From: Candidatus Hydrogenedentota bacterium
GTDB taxonomy: Bacteria; Hydrogenedentota; Hydrogenedentia; Hydrogenedentales; SLHB01
Assembly (NCBI GenBank): GCA_029552745.1
Contig: JAKPDK010000121.1
Coordinates: forward strand, 1-64,000
Direction of reading: 5' to 3'
DNA length: 64,000 nt
The translations under genes and the position numbers were made by a program. How positions within the stretch are numbered: the first letter of the stretch is position 1; the number at the start of each line of letters is the position of its first letter. Below the pieces are notes generated by a model. The model had not been told where the DNA came from. It saw only the letters and a program-made list of their open reading frames with translations, and searched no databases. Below, piece after piece: positions 34,502 through 44,725 of the stretch.

Positions 34502-35227
34502 CTATATCTCGTGAGGATACACGCCCCGTAGCCATTTCCATCGGATACAAGCGGCGCCGAACAGCATCCTTAGGGAATCTTGAATAAGGCGTACCCGAGA
34601 GTCAGCCGAATTTATCCATTTGACCGGTATTTCCACGATTTTAAAATTGTACTTTTCTGCCAAGAACAGCAGTTCCGCATCGAAGCTGAAACGGTTCATC
34701 GTCAACAGAGGAAACAAAGTCGTTGCAGCACGGGCAGTAAAGCCTTTGAAACCACACTGTGTATCGGTGAATCGCGTCAATCCCATCATTCTTAAGATCA
34801 GGTTGTAGGCACGTCCCATATGCTCCCGGAGCCATGATTGTCTGATGGCTATCTCCGAATCGGGTAGCGCCCGTGAGCCAATAACAATATCCGCGCCTCT
34901 TTCGAAACAAGGCCAGAGCTTGGCAATCTGATCGATGGGAGTGGAACCATCTGCATCGTAATAAACGCGATGCTCTCCCCTAGCGACCTTCATACCGGTT
35001 TTTACGGCAAAACCTTTACCACGATTGGGTGAGTAAGAAAGTAACCGGACTTGAGAAAACGAGTCTGAAACGGTTCTTGCAGTTTGGTCTTGGCTACCAT
35101 CATCTACTACGATTATTTCGTAACTGTAGTCTTGAGCACTCAGGTAGCCAATAGCACTTGTCAAAGTTGACGTGATTCTCCTCTCCTCGTTATAAGCGGG
35201 GATAATCAGAGATAACTGAAGACCCAT
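34502..35227 (-). CDS. GT2 glycosyltransferase, dolichyl/polyprenyl-phosphate glucosyltransferase-like
   Basis: About 241 residues. GT-A fold with LIIPAYNEERRI, VVDDGSQDQT, YYDADGSTPIDQI (metal-binding DxD type) and GSRALPDS, then TDTQCGFKGF and FDAELLFLA, the signature of Alg5-like enzymes. It makes polyprenyl-phosphate sugar in the membrane, which the convergent GT39-like protein could use. ATG 35227 is preferred to TTG 35251. Confidence 0.87.
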   Translation of the reverse strand: MGLQLSLIIPAYNEERRITSTLTSAIGYLSAQDYSYEIIVVDDGSQDQTARTVSDSFSQVRLLSYSPNRGKGFAVKTGMKVARGEHRVYYDADGSTPIDQIAKLWPCFERGADIVIGSRALPDSEIAIRQSWLREHMGRAYNLILRMMGLTRFTDTQCGFKGFTARAATTLFPLLTMNRFSFDAELLFLAEKYNFKIVEIPVKWINSADSRVRLIQDSLRMLFGAACIRWKWLRGVYPHEI

Positions 35228-35330
35228 TTGTTTTCTTTCAAACAAACCCAATTCGGTACTATGAAGTACCTACTCAGTAGTAGGAACCGTCACATCAAGA
35301 AAAACGTTGCTAGAAACACCAGTGACGGTG

Positions 35331-36335
35331 TCAGTCAAGTTCTTCTACCCAAATGTTTCTGTATTGCACGGCATCGCCGTGGTTTTGGAGAAATAGTGGT
35401 CCCTTTTTGGCTTCTGTTTCGCTTATACCACCGGGTGTTGGGTGGGGCAACTCCAGTTTGTCATGGATGAGCACGCCGTTATGATAGACCGTAATTTCGG
35501 CGTTTTTCACTTTGTTGCCTGCCGAGTCAAACTGAGGTGCCTTGAAGGTTATATCGTAGGTTTGCCACTCACCTGGAGGTAAGGATGGGTTAACTTTTGG
35601 TGCCGCCACTTTGTAAATTCCACCACAGTAATTGTCTGCAGGAGGTTCCGCAAAACTATCTAAAACCTGAATTTCATATCTTCCTTGGACGTACACGCCG
35701 CTGTTTCCACGGCTCTGTGCTCCGGTAGGTTCTTTGGGCATGTAGGGGGTGCAGAACTCCAAATGGATCTTGCAGCTTCCGAATTCTTTTTTTGATACAA
35801 AAGTGTTTTTGCTCACAATCTTCAGTGTTCCATCGGAAACACATCCGGGGATAAGGTTCCACTCGTCGTACGACTTGCCGTCGAAAAGCACGATAGCATT
35901 TTGGGGAGGCTGCTGTCCCAATGTCGGGGGCCGTCGGTAGATCTTTTTCATTTCGAAAGGTATGCTGACTTTCTGATTGTCTCGGGTCGCGGTTATGGTA
36001 CCTGAAGCAATTCCATCTGCGGCTTGGAACGTGACCACGTGGACACCCCCTCCAGCTTGTCCCATGTCAAGTTCCCCAATAGCAACAAGTATGTCTTTTC
36101 GTTCGGAACCGGCGAGTTCTGCACGAAATTCTGGGCTTTCTTCAGGCCCGATCATGAAAGGGATTCTGTATTGGTCGCCGCCGATTCCTATAACGTAAGC
36201 AGTTATCGGACGATTCTCAAGTTCTTTCCCGGAACACTTGCCTTGCCAGATTCCCATGATGGGGTCATCTGCAAAAGCTACTGGCGCTAACACCACAAGG
36301 CTGACTAGAACAAGACTGAAACTACGTGTGGACAT
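35331..36335 (-). CDS. Secreted DUF1080 (3-keto-disaccharide hydrolase-like) protein
   Basis: 334 residues from ATG 36335 (AGAGAGG SD). Signal peptide SFSLVLVSLVVLAPVAFADD. The C-terminal two thirds is DUF1080: IVLFDGKSYDEWN, CKIHLEFCTPY, RGNSGVYVQGRYEIQVLDS, GGIYKVAAP, GEWQTYDITFKAP, and the end GPLFLQNHGDAVQYRNIWVEEL. Family members act on 3-keto-glycosides or serve as concanavalin-type binding modules. The N-terminal part of about 110 residues is a separate domain without assignment. Confidence 0.87.
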   Translation of the reverse strand: MSTRSFSLVLVSLVVLAPVAFADDPIMGIWQGKCSGKELENRPITAYVIGIGGDQYRIPFMIGPEESPEFRAELAGSERKDILVAIGELDMGQAGGGVHVVTFQAADGIASGTITATRDNQKVSIPFEMKKIYRRPPTLGQQPPQNAIVLFDGKSYDEWNLIPGCVSDGTLKIVSKNTFVSKKEFGSCKIHLEFCTPYMPKEPTGAQSRGNSGVYVQGRYEIQVLDSFAEPPADNYCGGIYKVAAPKVNPSLPPGEWQTYDITFKAPQFDSAGNKVKNAEITVYHNGVLIHDKLELPHPTPGGISETEAKKGPLFLQNHGDAVQYRNIWVEELD

Positions 36336-36473
36336 GGCTACCTCTCTTTTCTGAACAATGCTGATTTGCTTCGAACCTCTAATAGTAAATGAAGTTCGTA
36401 GAAAAAACAAAGCAATATTCTGACCCTACTCAACAAGTTTCGCCTTTCTCGTTTACGGTTATATGGGCAGCGG

Positions 36474-38792
36474 CTAAAAGTAAATCTTGCTCAGATCCAC
36501 AAAACAGAGTACCGTGCCCTCACCTTCTCTGGGCATTATTGCCGCCCATTGCCCATTACCCGTCACGTCACATGAAGGTTGCACTCCCCCGGAAATGTAA
36601 GTGAGTTGCCGTCGTCGATAAGGAGTCTTCGTTTCGATCGCAAACAATTGCATTTCTTGCGATCGATCTAATGAGACTGCCAAAACGAAGGTTCCTTGCG
36701 GATGCCAGCAGGGGGCAAAACCTAGCCCTAGTTCTATCCTCTCCATATTATTTTCAAGAGGACAGAAGTACATTTCCATTCTACCTAAATTATTCTGGAG
36801 GGCGAATGCTATCGAGCCACCTGCAGGATCAAAGGGTTTTCTTGACAATTCTAGTTTTCCCTCCGCCACTTTCAGACCGTCCCGAGAAGACGCGCCGGAA
36901 TTTGTCGCATTGCGGAACACCGCAGAACGGACCACCCAAAGTTGCGAGATTCTATCGTTTAGGTTTCTCACATAGGCGATGTTTTCGCCTGTTTGGGAAT
37001 ACTTCACCAGACTTATGGGGGGGCCTTGACCTGTTAAGGTGAAGAAACCTTTCGATGCCGTATCTGTGGGAGACAATTCCGCAAGATAGCTGGAGTTACT
37101 TGCACTTCCTTCAAACGCTATCGCTAAGGTCTCGTTATCAGGTCCGATATCCAGTTCTGTTACGCTTTGTGGGTCGATAGCAGATGCATTACTGTCGGCG
37201 GAAGTCTGCAGTAAAATCTGCCTAGGAGAATTATATACTTGGGCGACTGAGGGTAGGGCGTAAAGCCATGCCGAAGCCTCTTTTGCCGATGCCAGTTTCA
37301 CGAGAACACATTCTTCTATATTTTGAAGAACCCCATGGGTTGTGGTCAGAACCTCCAGAGCTGATGCATTCTTGCTTTTAGAATTTGCGCTAAACGGTTC
37401 CAGGCTTATGGTTGCCGTCTTTGTAAGCGGATGAAAAGAACACACCATAGTTTGCCCTTCTCTTGGTGACCCAGCAACCCCTTCGAGTTGTGCGAAAACT
37501 TTTTCTCGAGAAGCTATCAAGTGTGTAATCGTGAAGTCTTTTAGTGAAACTTTGGCAGATAATGTACCCGAACCTATGTCCGAAAACCGGGCTACCTCAG
37601 CAGAAGGATTCCATCTGCCAATGTCGGCATTAAGAATTTTCATGGCGGTAACGCGGGGATCTTCACGCGTCGCTCTAGAGAAAAGGATACCCATCCCACT
37701 TCCTGCTAGTATTACCAATACAGCTGCCAAGCCTACTTTCCAGGGTTGTGGTGTCCCAAACCAATGTAGTGTAAATCGGGCAAGACGGTTTTCCGGCAAT
37801 AGCTTTGTTGTAGCGTCGGCACGTGCCATGGATGGTTTTGGTGTGTCTGTGCGCCGAAATTCGTCTAACGCAGAACGCAGGGAAAGCTGAGCTTCCTCCA
37901 AGGGTCTACCTGCGCGGACTAGTGCAATGGCGATGCAGACCTTTTCGGCACTCTCCGGGCGGTCGCTAGGTTTTTTCTCGATAAGGTAAGCCACCAACCG
38001 TTCCACATTCTCCGGCACGTTAGGATTGTACTGTCGGACTCGCGGAGGCTGCTCGGAGAGGATTTTACGAACAAGTTCGACGGAGGAAGAGGCTTCGAAA
38101 GGCAATCTGCCGGTGATCATTTGGAAGAGAAGAACCCCCAGCGAATAAATGTCGCTGGCTGCGGTCACTTCTCCGCTCCGGCACCGTTCGGGGGACATGT
38201 ACTGCGGGGTACCTAGCCGAGAACCGTCAACAGTTAATTGTTCTTCTGCCGTCAAGATCTTAGCAATCCCAAAATCGGTGACATAGGCTTTTCCTTCACT
38301 GTCTATCAAAATGTTTGGGGGCTTTATATCCCGATGAATGACTTGGGCAGCATGAGCGCACGCGAGTGCCCGGGCAATTTGTTCCGCAATATCAAGGGCA
38401 TATTCCCAATGGACGGGACCTTCCTCCTGCATTATCACGCTAAGCGGTACACCGTTAATATATTCCATGGCAATATAAGGAATGCCGTCCGCTTCACCGA
38501 CCGAGTAAATGTGGACAATATTCGGGTGATTAAGCAACGCTGCCGCCTGAGCTTCTCGGCGAAAGCGCGTCACTAGCTGCGGCTGGCTTCGCAAGTCTTC
38601 CCGCAAAACCTTCAGCGCTACAATTCGATTGAGAGATAAATCAAGGGCACGATAGATGACGCCCATTCCCCCATGACCAATCTCTTCAAGAATCTCGTAA
38701 TCCCCTATACGATTAGCTTTTGGCTCTGGGGCGGCGTTCTTCTGCTCTTTTTGGGAGTTGTCCATAGGTTCAGTTTGTCGTATTTCGCTCAC
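36474..38792 (-). CDS. Transmembrane Ser/Thr protein kinase with PD40-like beta-propeller (second of tandem)
   Basis: 772 residues. The cytoplasmic Hanks kinase domain (about 30-290) has the P-loop GHGGMGVIY, the VALKVL Lys, HRDIKPPNIL and DFGIAK; Pro replaces Ala in the usual KPANIL. One transmembrane helix (VGLAAVLVILAGSGMGILF, about 345-363) leads to an extracytoplasmic region whose last 250 residues contain PD40-like repeats (ELDIGPDNETLAIAFEG, FAPCWHPQGTFVLAVS, VTGNGQWAAIMP). It overlaps the upstream kinase gene by 4 bases, so the two are made together. Confidence 0.88.
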   Translation of the reverse strand: MSEIRQTEPMDNSQKEQKNAAPEPKANRIGDYEILEEIGHGGMGVIYRALDLSLNRIVALKVLREDLRSQPQLVTRFRREAQAAALLNHPNIVHIYSVGEADGIPYIAMEYINGVPLSVIMQEEGPVHWEYALDIAEQIARALACAHAAQVIHRDIKPPNILIDSEGKAYVTDFGIAKILTAEEQLTVDGSRLGTPQYMSPERCRSGEVTAASDIYSLGVLLFQMITGRLPFEASSSVELVRKILSEQPPRVRQYNPNVPENVERLVAYLIEKKPSDRPESAEKVCIAIALVRAGRPLEEAQLSLRSALDEFRRTDTPKPSMARADATTKLLPENRLARFTLHWFGTPQPWKVGLAAVLVILAGSGMGILFSRATREDPRVTAMKILNADIGRWNPSAEVARFSDIGSGTLSAKVSLKDFTITHLIASREKVFAQLEGVAGSPREGQTMVCSFHPLTKTATISLEPFSANSKSKNASALEVLTTTHGVLQNIEECVLVKLASAKEASAWLYALPSVAQVYNSPRQILLQTSADSNASAIDPQSVTELDIGPDNETLAIAFEGSASNSSYLAELSPTDTASKGFFTLTGQGPPISLVKYSQTGENIAYVRNLNDRISQLWVVRSAVFRNATNSGASSRDGLKVAEGKLELSRKPFDPAGGSIAFALQNNLGRMEMYFCPLENNMERIELGLGFAPCWHPQGTFVLAVSLDRSQEMQLFAIETKTPYRRRQLTYISGGVQPSCDVTGNGQWAAIMPREGEGTVLCFVDLSKIYF

Positions 38793-41080
38793 TGTGGGAT
38801 ATCTTCAAAAGTTACTCTAGCCGTTCTTATGAACAATAACGTCCGTTCTGCTGCGTTGTCTTGTACAGCCGCAACCCATTCACCGTCCGGCGAAACGACT
38901 GGACCTCTTGTAATCACCCGATCTTCGGGAGAAAGAGGGTATCTTCTATGAGGCTGATCGACTTCAATTGCCCATACTCTTCCTTTGTCCGCTGCAACTA
39001 GGTATTTACCGCTAGGGTGCCACGGTGTTGGTCCAAGAATCCCTGAACCAAGATGAGCCTGCACGGCACCATTGGCAGCACTGATCACCCTTATTTCGGG
39101 TACATCACGTTCCCTTTGAACTTGCAGGGCCAATAGCATTTCGTCTGGACTAAAGGCGACGTCATCGCCTGCTACGCCCAACGCTACTGGGCTTCCGTTT
39201 AACTTGTCACGTGTAAACGCAAAGACCCATAATTCCCTTCCTTCGCGACTAGTCTCTCGCAAATAAGCGATCTGTTTTCCGGTTGGAGAATATCTGATAC
39301 TCCACGGCACGATGCGACGTCCTCCGGAAGTTAACCTCTTACCCGAGGGCGAGACGGAGATTTGGGGAATCTCGTACTCGATTAGGTAATTGGCGGTACC
39401 CGGTGGTTCATTCAGCACCGTGCACAGGGCTTTGCCGTCTGGTTTGGGAATAACGAACCCCGCGGAAGCAAATGCCCACGTCGCGTGAAAGGGAGGTTGC
39501 CAATTTTCCAGCGGTATTTGAAGAAGCTTGATTTCCTCGGACGGTCTATCCCAACGTCGGCCAACTATCTGAACATATTCTTGGTCGCCTCGTGTACTAA
39601 GTGACATTTGTGGGAAAACGACGAGGTCTTGCAAGAGCGTCCCCTGTGGCGCATATACGGGTGGACATGTGCCTAACAGTGGCGTCCGAATCTGCCAGAA
39701 GTAAGGCTCGGTGCCGGGACCTGCTGGCGTCAATACGCTGATACACCGTCTTTCATTACAGTCGACCGCCAATATGCCGGCGGAGCCATGCGTAGCGCTG
39801 CCCGGTATACCAGTGGCTAGAACCAAGACTGCGGGCATTCTTCCTATCCATCGGATACTTTCGAGTTGAAAAGACGGAAGGCTTATCTGGGCTTGGCGCA
39901 TCAAAACGCTTGTTTCACGGAAGACGTAATTCTGCAAGAGCGGCACCGAAGGCGAAGCCGGCGGGGTCGGTCTTGAGATAAATTCCGTCAAGATAGGAAT
40001 GGACGAAAAGACGATGAGAGTTGCTAGAACAGATATAAGTCGTACAAGGAAAGCGCGAAATGGAATGGGACGACGAGAGGCCTTCAACAAAGCCTCCATG
40101 TCGACACCGGCTCCTGGCTTCACCAGTGTTCGCACGGGGCGAATGCGGGTCTGCTCTTGCATAAAAGCCCGCAAGGCTTCTGGCATAGCAGAGCGTCCGC
40201 CCTTTTCCGCTTGCAAACGCTCAATGGTACGCGAAACTGCCGCCGCACTTGGTGGACGTCCCGCAGGATCTTTTGTCATGAGATGGGCTACTAGTCTGGC
40301 AACGTCGTCAGGTACATCTGGGAACAGCTTATTCAATCTCGGAGCATCATCATTCGTAATACTTTTTATCAAGGTCACGGGCGAATCGCTGTCAAACGGG
40401 AGGCGCCCCGCGATCATGAAATAAAGGGTCACACCCAACGAGTACAGGTCAGACATGGGACCGACATCTTTCCCCGCACATTGCTCGGGCGACATGTAGT
40501 GAAGCGTACCGACAAAGTTGCTCTGTTCTAGGGCAACATCTCGGAGGGCAACGTTTGCTATACCAAAGTCTGTGAGTCGAGCTTTACCATGAGAATCTAG
40601 AAGGATATTTGCTGGTTTGACATCACGATGAATGACGTTGTGACGATGGGCACAATCCAATGCGTCACTAACTTGTTGGCCGATGTACAGCGCCGTTTGC
40701 CACGGCACTCGTCCCTGGCGTCTCAGGAAGCGGTCGAGAGGCTCTCCCTCGACGTACTCCATGGCAATGTAAGGCACGCCGCCTTCCACACCTGCGGCAT
40801 AGATTTGAACAATGTTGGGATGTCGTAAAGGGGCAGCCGCCTGTGCCTCGTTGTGGAATCGCTTTACGAGTTCAGGATTACGCGCTAAACTACCGAGCAG
40901 GACTTTGAGGGCAACGTGTCGATTCAAGCTAATATCTCGAGCAAGATACACGGTCCCCATTGCCCCCCTGCCGATCAGAGCGATGACCTCGTACTTGCCA
41001 AGGGTCTGGCCTATCAGCGAAGCATAACCAATTACTGTGCCCGAAGATGCCATAGTCAGCGCGTTGTGCTGCCTGAGCAA
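38789..41080 (-). CDS. Transmembrane Ser/Thr protein kinase with PD40-like beta-propeller (first of tandem)
   Basis: 763 residues from TTG behind AGGAGG; ATG 41053 is the alternative. The kinase domain (about 30-290) has GRGAMGTVY, VALKVLL, HRDVKPANILL, DFGIAN and SPEQC. One transmembrane helix (LVRLISVLATLIVFSSIPIL) follows a Lys/Arg-rich juxtamembrane segment. The outer part has Ser-Pro-x-Gly propeller motifs (VSPSGKRLTSGG, YSPTGKQIAYLRE, FSPDEMLLALQ, VSPDGEWVAAVQ). No substrate or phosphatase gene is adjacent. Confidence 0.88.
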   Translation of the reverse strand: MLRQHNALTMASSGTVIGYASLIGQTLGKYEVIALIGRGAMGTVYLARDISLNRHVALKVLLGSLARNPELVKRFHNEAQAAAPLRHPNIVQIYAAGVEGGVPYIAMEYVEGEPLDRFLRRQGRVPWQTALYIGQQVSDALDCAHRHNVIHRDVKPANILLDSHGKARLTDFGIANVALRDVALEQSNFVGTLHYMSPEQCAGKDVGPMSDLYSLGVTLYFMIAGRLPFDSDSPVTLIKSITNDDAPRLNKLFPDVPDDVARLVAHLMTKDPAGRPPSAAAVSRTIERLQAEKGGRSAMPEALRAFMQEQTRIRPVRTLVKPGAGVDMEALLKASRRPIPFRAFLVRLISVLATLIVFSSIPILTEFISRPTPPASPSVPLLQNYVFRETSVLMRQAQISLPSFQLESIRWIGRMPAVLVLATGIPGSATHGSAGILAVDCNERRCISVLTPAGPGTEPYFWQIRTPLLGTCPPVYAPQGTLLQDLVVFPQMSLSTRGDQEYVQIVGRRWDRPSEEIKLLQIPLENWQPPFHATWAFASAGFVIPKPDGKALCTVLNEPPGTANYLIEYEIPQISVSPSGKRLTSGGRRIVPWSIRYSPTGKQIAYLRETSREGRELWVFAFTRDKLNGSPVALGVAGDDVAFSPDEMLLALQVQRERDVPEIRVISAANGAVQAHLGSGILGPTPWHPSGKYLVAADKGRVWAIEVDQPHRRYPLSPEDRVITRGPVVSPDGEWVAAVQDNAAERTLLFIRTARVTFEDIPQ

Positions 41081-41214
41081 CTACCTCCTTCTCGCCCGAC
41101 CCCTAATAAAACTCTAATGGTGTGGGAACTCATTGTCAAGCACCGTGTGTACCGTGATGGTGCCCGTTTGCGGTCGCCTAAAACCGTCAAGACTAGATAA
41201 AAATCAAGATAATT

Positions 41215-43353
41215 TTACCACCTTACAACGAAGTGCAGGTTATCGGCGCTATTCGGAAATTTCAGTAGCAACGTGCAGCTTTTCGGGTCAAAACTTTGCG
41301 ATACGTCCGTAACCGGTTCTGTAACCACTTCTTTAGGTTCTTTCGGGATAAACGCACGTACTACCCCTCGTGTATCAGTCGGACCACGTGTGATAAAAGA
41401 CAAAGAACCCTTTTTGCACTTTTCTTCTCGAACACGGGCGCCCGCAGCTATCACCTTCGCCTCGGTGCCAGACCGTTTGATGAAACTTAGATCGTACAGG
41501 AGCGCTTTGTCACCAGGTTCTAGTTTGACTCGCGTAACTATGGGCAGGTCAAGTTCCCATAAATCCACATACTCTCCTTCCAGAATCAGCGGGGAGCGAC
41601 TCTCGTTCGTTTCTTCGAGTACGGCGGCAACGACATAAGGGCCACGTTGAACTTTCAGGTAATTCTGAGTTTTTACATTCATATCTAGGAATTGGGCAGC
41701 TTCTCTTAGCCATGCCTGTACGCACTCAGGCCCATCCTGACGATTTTGCAACGCGCTGGGGCTTTCTTCTAGGAACCGGAAGTATCCTTTCGAAATCTTT
41801 TGACCAGTTGCGGCTTGCTCCGGACGAACACCGAGTCGTTGCAAAAGGTCTTCGTATGCTTTTTTGTCGGTTTTTCCGTAATTGTTCCACCATTCTTTAA
41901 CGTTATGGTATGAATCCTGACCATCGTCAATCAGAATCAATGCTCCACCTGCACGTACCCAGTCGTTGAGTGCCTCATGGTAGGCTGGTTTTGCTGGTTT
42001 TTGGTGTTCGTACGTAAGGAAAAGGATCCGAAAATCATCGAGGGCGCCTGGACGCGTCACACATTCAAGCGAAACAGGGACGACGGGAATGCCCATGTTA
42101 AGCAGAGGTAATGCCAGCGCAAAGAACGCACCCAAATCTGGATCGCTTGGTGCCGGTTCCGCGCGTTGGAACATCATGGTATCTGACACGATGATTCCAA
42201 TTTGTGAAGAGCCCGTGTCGCGTTGAATTTCCTTCTGCCCCATATCGCTCAGAGCATTTAAAATGGTCAATACAGTTGTGGCATATTCTTGGGGAATAGT
42301 CTGTTTCGGAGAATCGGACGGGCTGGCGTCGGTGAGTCGGTATTTGTTCTCAAAGATGCGCGAGGGCCATGGCATCACTTCATACTTATATACTTCAGGC
42401 CAGAGAAGAGAGGCCACGACGGTGCATTTGTAGTTACGCCGATAGTCTTCCCAACTGCGATTCGGATTGTCCTCCACGGGGTCATGCAGAAACCACATTT
42501 TTTTGTTTGTGCTTTTAGCGACATATGCCATTTGGCCATATTCGAGAAAAGCCGTTTCAAAGGTTCGTTCCTTTTTTACACCGCGGTAAATATTGGGAGT
42601 TCGCGTGGTGCCTGTCCAAACTTGGGCAACGAGACCATCGAGTTCCGGAATCTCCGTCGCATATGACTCTGGACTGACGATTCCCCAGTGGGCATAGTTC
42701 AGCAAACTATGAGTCGCTACGTGACATTCGATGGTCGAGTTTGTCTTCTTGCTGTATTCTTTTATGTATTCCCCCAGTGTCTTGATTGCACGGTAGTAAA
42801 GTTCGTACTTCAATCGGCTTGCCTTGTACTGGCTGTCAACACTAGAGTCGGGTGGTTGCCACGGTTCTCCGTAAAACCGCTCCCATTCTTCCTGAAACGC
42901 CTTACTCCAACCTGACTTTGCCCAGAATTCGGGCTCCTCAAGAAAGACTGCGGAAACGCCAGCGTCAAGGGCGGGCTTTATATATTCTTTCAGGAATTCT
43001 ACATAGGTTGGCGTAGGAACGTTGTACCCCGTCGTTCCATGTGGATCGTGCATAAAAAGAGAACCATTTTTGCGTGTTTGAATCTCCTCCTTCTTGAGAT
43101 TTTCGGCTGTACCGAAATAGGCGCCGTAATCTCCCCAGGCAATCCCAGTCATTAGGGCTATTTCATATCCTCGTTCTTTCCAAGGTAGTGCGCGTTGCGA
43201 AAAATCTGGTCCTGAACCGTAGACGATAGCGAGGTCGGCTGCGATGTCAATGGTAGGAGAATAAAACCCACCTGTCTGAAAACATGTGTTGTCGGTAGGT
43301 TGTAATGACGTACCAAGGTACAACAGAGATAGGGCAAGACAGTTACCGTTCAT
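41215..43353 (-). CDS. Exported glycoside-hydrolase-like protein of unknown family
   Basis: 712 residues with a short N-terminal hydrophobic stretch (CLALSLLYLG). The first 400 residues look like a TIM-barrel hydrolase: IALMTGIAWGDYGAYFG, FLKEYIKPALDAGVSAVFLEEPEF with a Glu pair after a beta-strand, and MWFLHDPVEDN. A glutamine-amidotransferase-like or trimerisation-like segment follows (FRILFLTYEHQKP, WVRAGGALILIDDGQDSY), as in some GH42-type enzymes, and a beta-sandwich ends it. No family can be fixed by eye. It is the last gene of a minus-strand group with a membrane protein, an esterase and a glycosyltransferase. Confidence 0.55.
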   Translation of the reverse strand: MNGNCLALSLLYLGTSLQPTDNTCFQTGGFYSPTIDIAADLAIVYGSGPDFSQRALPWKERGYEIALMTGIAWGDYGAYFGTAENLKKEEIQTRKNGSLFMHDPHGTTGYNVPTPTYVEFLKEYIKPALDAGVSAVFLEEPEFWAKSGWSKAFQEEWERFYGEPWQPPDSSVDSQYKASRLKYELYYRAIKTLGEYIKEYSKKTNSTIECHVATHSLLNYAHWGIVSPESYATEIPELDGLVAQVWTGTTRTPNIYRGVKKERTFETAFLEYGQMAYVAKSTNKKMWFLHDPVEDNPNRSWEDYRRNYKCTVVASLLWPEVYKYEVMPWPSRIFENKYRLTDASPSDSPKQTIPQEYATTVLTILNALSDMGQKEIQRDTGSSQIGIIVSDTMMFQRAEPAPSDPDLGAFFALALPLLNMGIPVVPVSLECVTRPGALDDFRILFLTYEHQKPAKPAYHEALNDWVRAGGALILIDDGQDSYHNVKEWWNNYGKTDKKAYEDLLQRLGVRPEQAATGQKISKGYFRFLEESPSALQNRQDGPECVQAWLREAAQFLDMNVKTQNYLKVQRGPYVVAAVLEETNESRSPLILEGEYVDLWELDLPIVTRVKLEPGDKALLYDLSFIKRSGTEAKVIAAGARVREEKCKKGSLSFITRGPTDTRGVVRAFIPKEPKEVVTEPVTDVSQSFDPKSCTLLLKFPNSADNLHFVVRW

Positions 43354-43390
43354 GACTGGGAACCTCGTGTGTTGATTTCAAAGTAGTTCT

Positions 43391-44725
43391 TTAGTTTCGG
43401 AAAACGGATAGTTTGTATTTGTCCAAGAATTCGCGCCTTTCTTTAAGTACTTCAGCGTCCGGATAGAGCCAATGTAGGTTTTTTTCATCTGTTTTTTCAA
43501 GCAGGGCTTTTCTACCGAGCTGAAAGGCATCCCAATACTCATCTGCCTTGTATACTCCGTACAGAGAAGACGCGAAAACGAGACAACTTAATACGAAAAA
43601 TAGTAGTCGATCTTGAAGGAGTTTTGGGGGATTCTCACTGTCGGCACCCCAGTGAAGGGCTCTTTGCGAGACGATAGATATCCAAAACAAGCTGGGGATT
43701 GCCAGATATCTTGAGCTCAAGGCTTGTGAAAGAGGATTTGATGCCCAACGGCCGAGCGCCGTCAAAACTCCGGAGCTGATTGCATACAGTCCGATGATCA
43801 TCCAAAATATATGACCATTCGTTTTCTTGTCGTAGAAAACTTTCCAAGCCTGACGAGTCCATATAACCATGCCAACTGCACCAAGAACAACGGCTGCGTG
43901 ATGATCATAGCTGACTAATGGGGCGCCTAGGTATGCTAAAACATACAAAGGTATGCGGAAGATCGTGTTTGTAGCATCGGCTTGGGGAACTTTAGGAAAG
44001 TTGTAATCCCAGAGGTATATGCCAAAGGCAACACCGCTGACTAGCAGCAAAATGGCTCCCATCGTTTTTCCGTGAGGTCTTTTGAAAGTTCTGTTTTGAA
44101 GAAGCATCAGAAAGGCTAAAGGGAAAAACGCCAATCCTGTGGCAAACGAGAACATGGCAGCTATGCCGGCGGCGCAGCCAATCCAGAAACAGTTCCAGCA
44201 TTCATCGACGTTAGTAAATGCCCGAAAACCGATGACACAAAACAAAACATTCATTTCTATTTGCATCATCCAGCCCCATAGCCACATGTGCCACTGGGTG
44301 AGCGAAAAGAGAAGAAGAGAAAGAAGACAGATTATTGTCGGTGAGAGTTCATTTCTTTCCCCCTTAAAGTCTTGGTACAGACATTTCACAAGAAAGGCAA
44401 AAATTATCCAAGCACACAGATACGTGATTACATTCTCATACAGCAGATTCCAACCCGTTACTATTGCCAACAAGAGCATGACCACACGCGGAACAAGAAT
44501 CCGATGCTCATTGTGTTGCGCCCAGAGTTCCGTCAGCAATGTTGACCACGAATGTTCAAAATGAGCGTTGAGTACAGGAACAAATTCCCATCCGTCTTGG
44601 AAAGGGATGTCAAAACCGTACAGGAATATAAGCGCAAGCGTACAAAGTGGAGACAAAAACACACACAATCGCCAGAAAATAGAATGCGAACTTTTCTTTT
44701 TCTGGTATGTGTCTTGAGTAGTCAC
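43391..44725 (-). CDS. Polytopic membrane protein, possible GT-C glycosyltransferase
   Basis: 444 residues from GTG 44725, whose GTGA overlaps the esterase stop; ATG 44755 is possible but lacks an SD. About ten hydrophobic helices. The first outside loop has QDGWEFVPVLNAHFEHSW and AQHNEHRILVPRVVM, a layout seen in GT-C or oligosaccharide-transfer proteins with an acidic first loop; the family is not certain. Its neighbours (CgeB-type glycosyltransferase, esterase) suggest surface glycan assembly. Confidence 0.7.
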   Translation of the reverse strand: MTTQDTYQKKKSSHSIFWRLCVFLSPLCTLALIFLYGFDIPFQDGWEFVPVLNAHFEHSWSTLLTELWAQHNEHRILVPRVVMLLLAIVTGWNLLYENVITYLCAWIIFAFLVKCLYQDFKGERNELSPTIICLLSLLLFSLTQWHMWLWGWMMQIEMNVLFCVIGFRAFTNVDECWNCFWIGCAAGIAAMFSFATGLAFFPLAFLMLLQNRTFKRPHGKTMGAILLLVSGVAFGIYLWDYNFPKVPQADATNTIFRIPLYVLAYLGAPLVSYDHHAAVVLGAVGMVIWTRQAWKVFYDKKTNGHIFWMIIGLYAISSGVLTALGRWASNPLSQALSSRYLAIPSLFWISIVSQRALHWGADSENPPKLLQDRLLFFVLSCLVFASSLYGVYKADEYWDAFQLGRKALLEKTDEKNLHWLYPDAEVLKERREFLDKYKLSVFRN

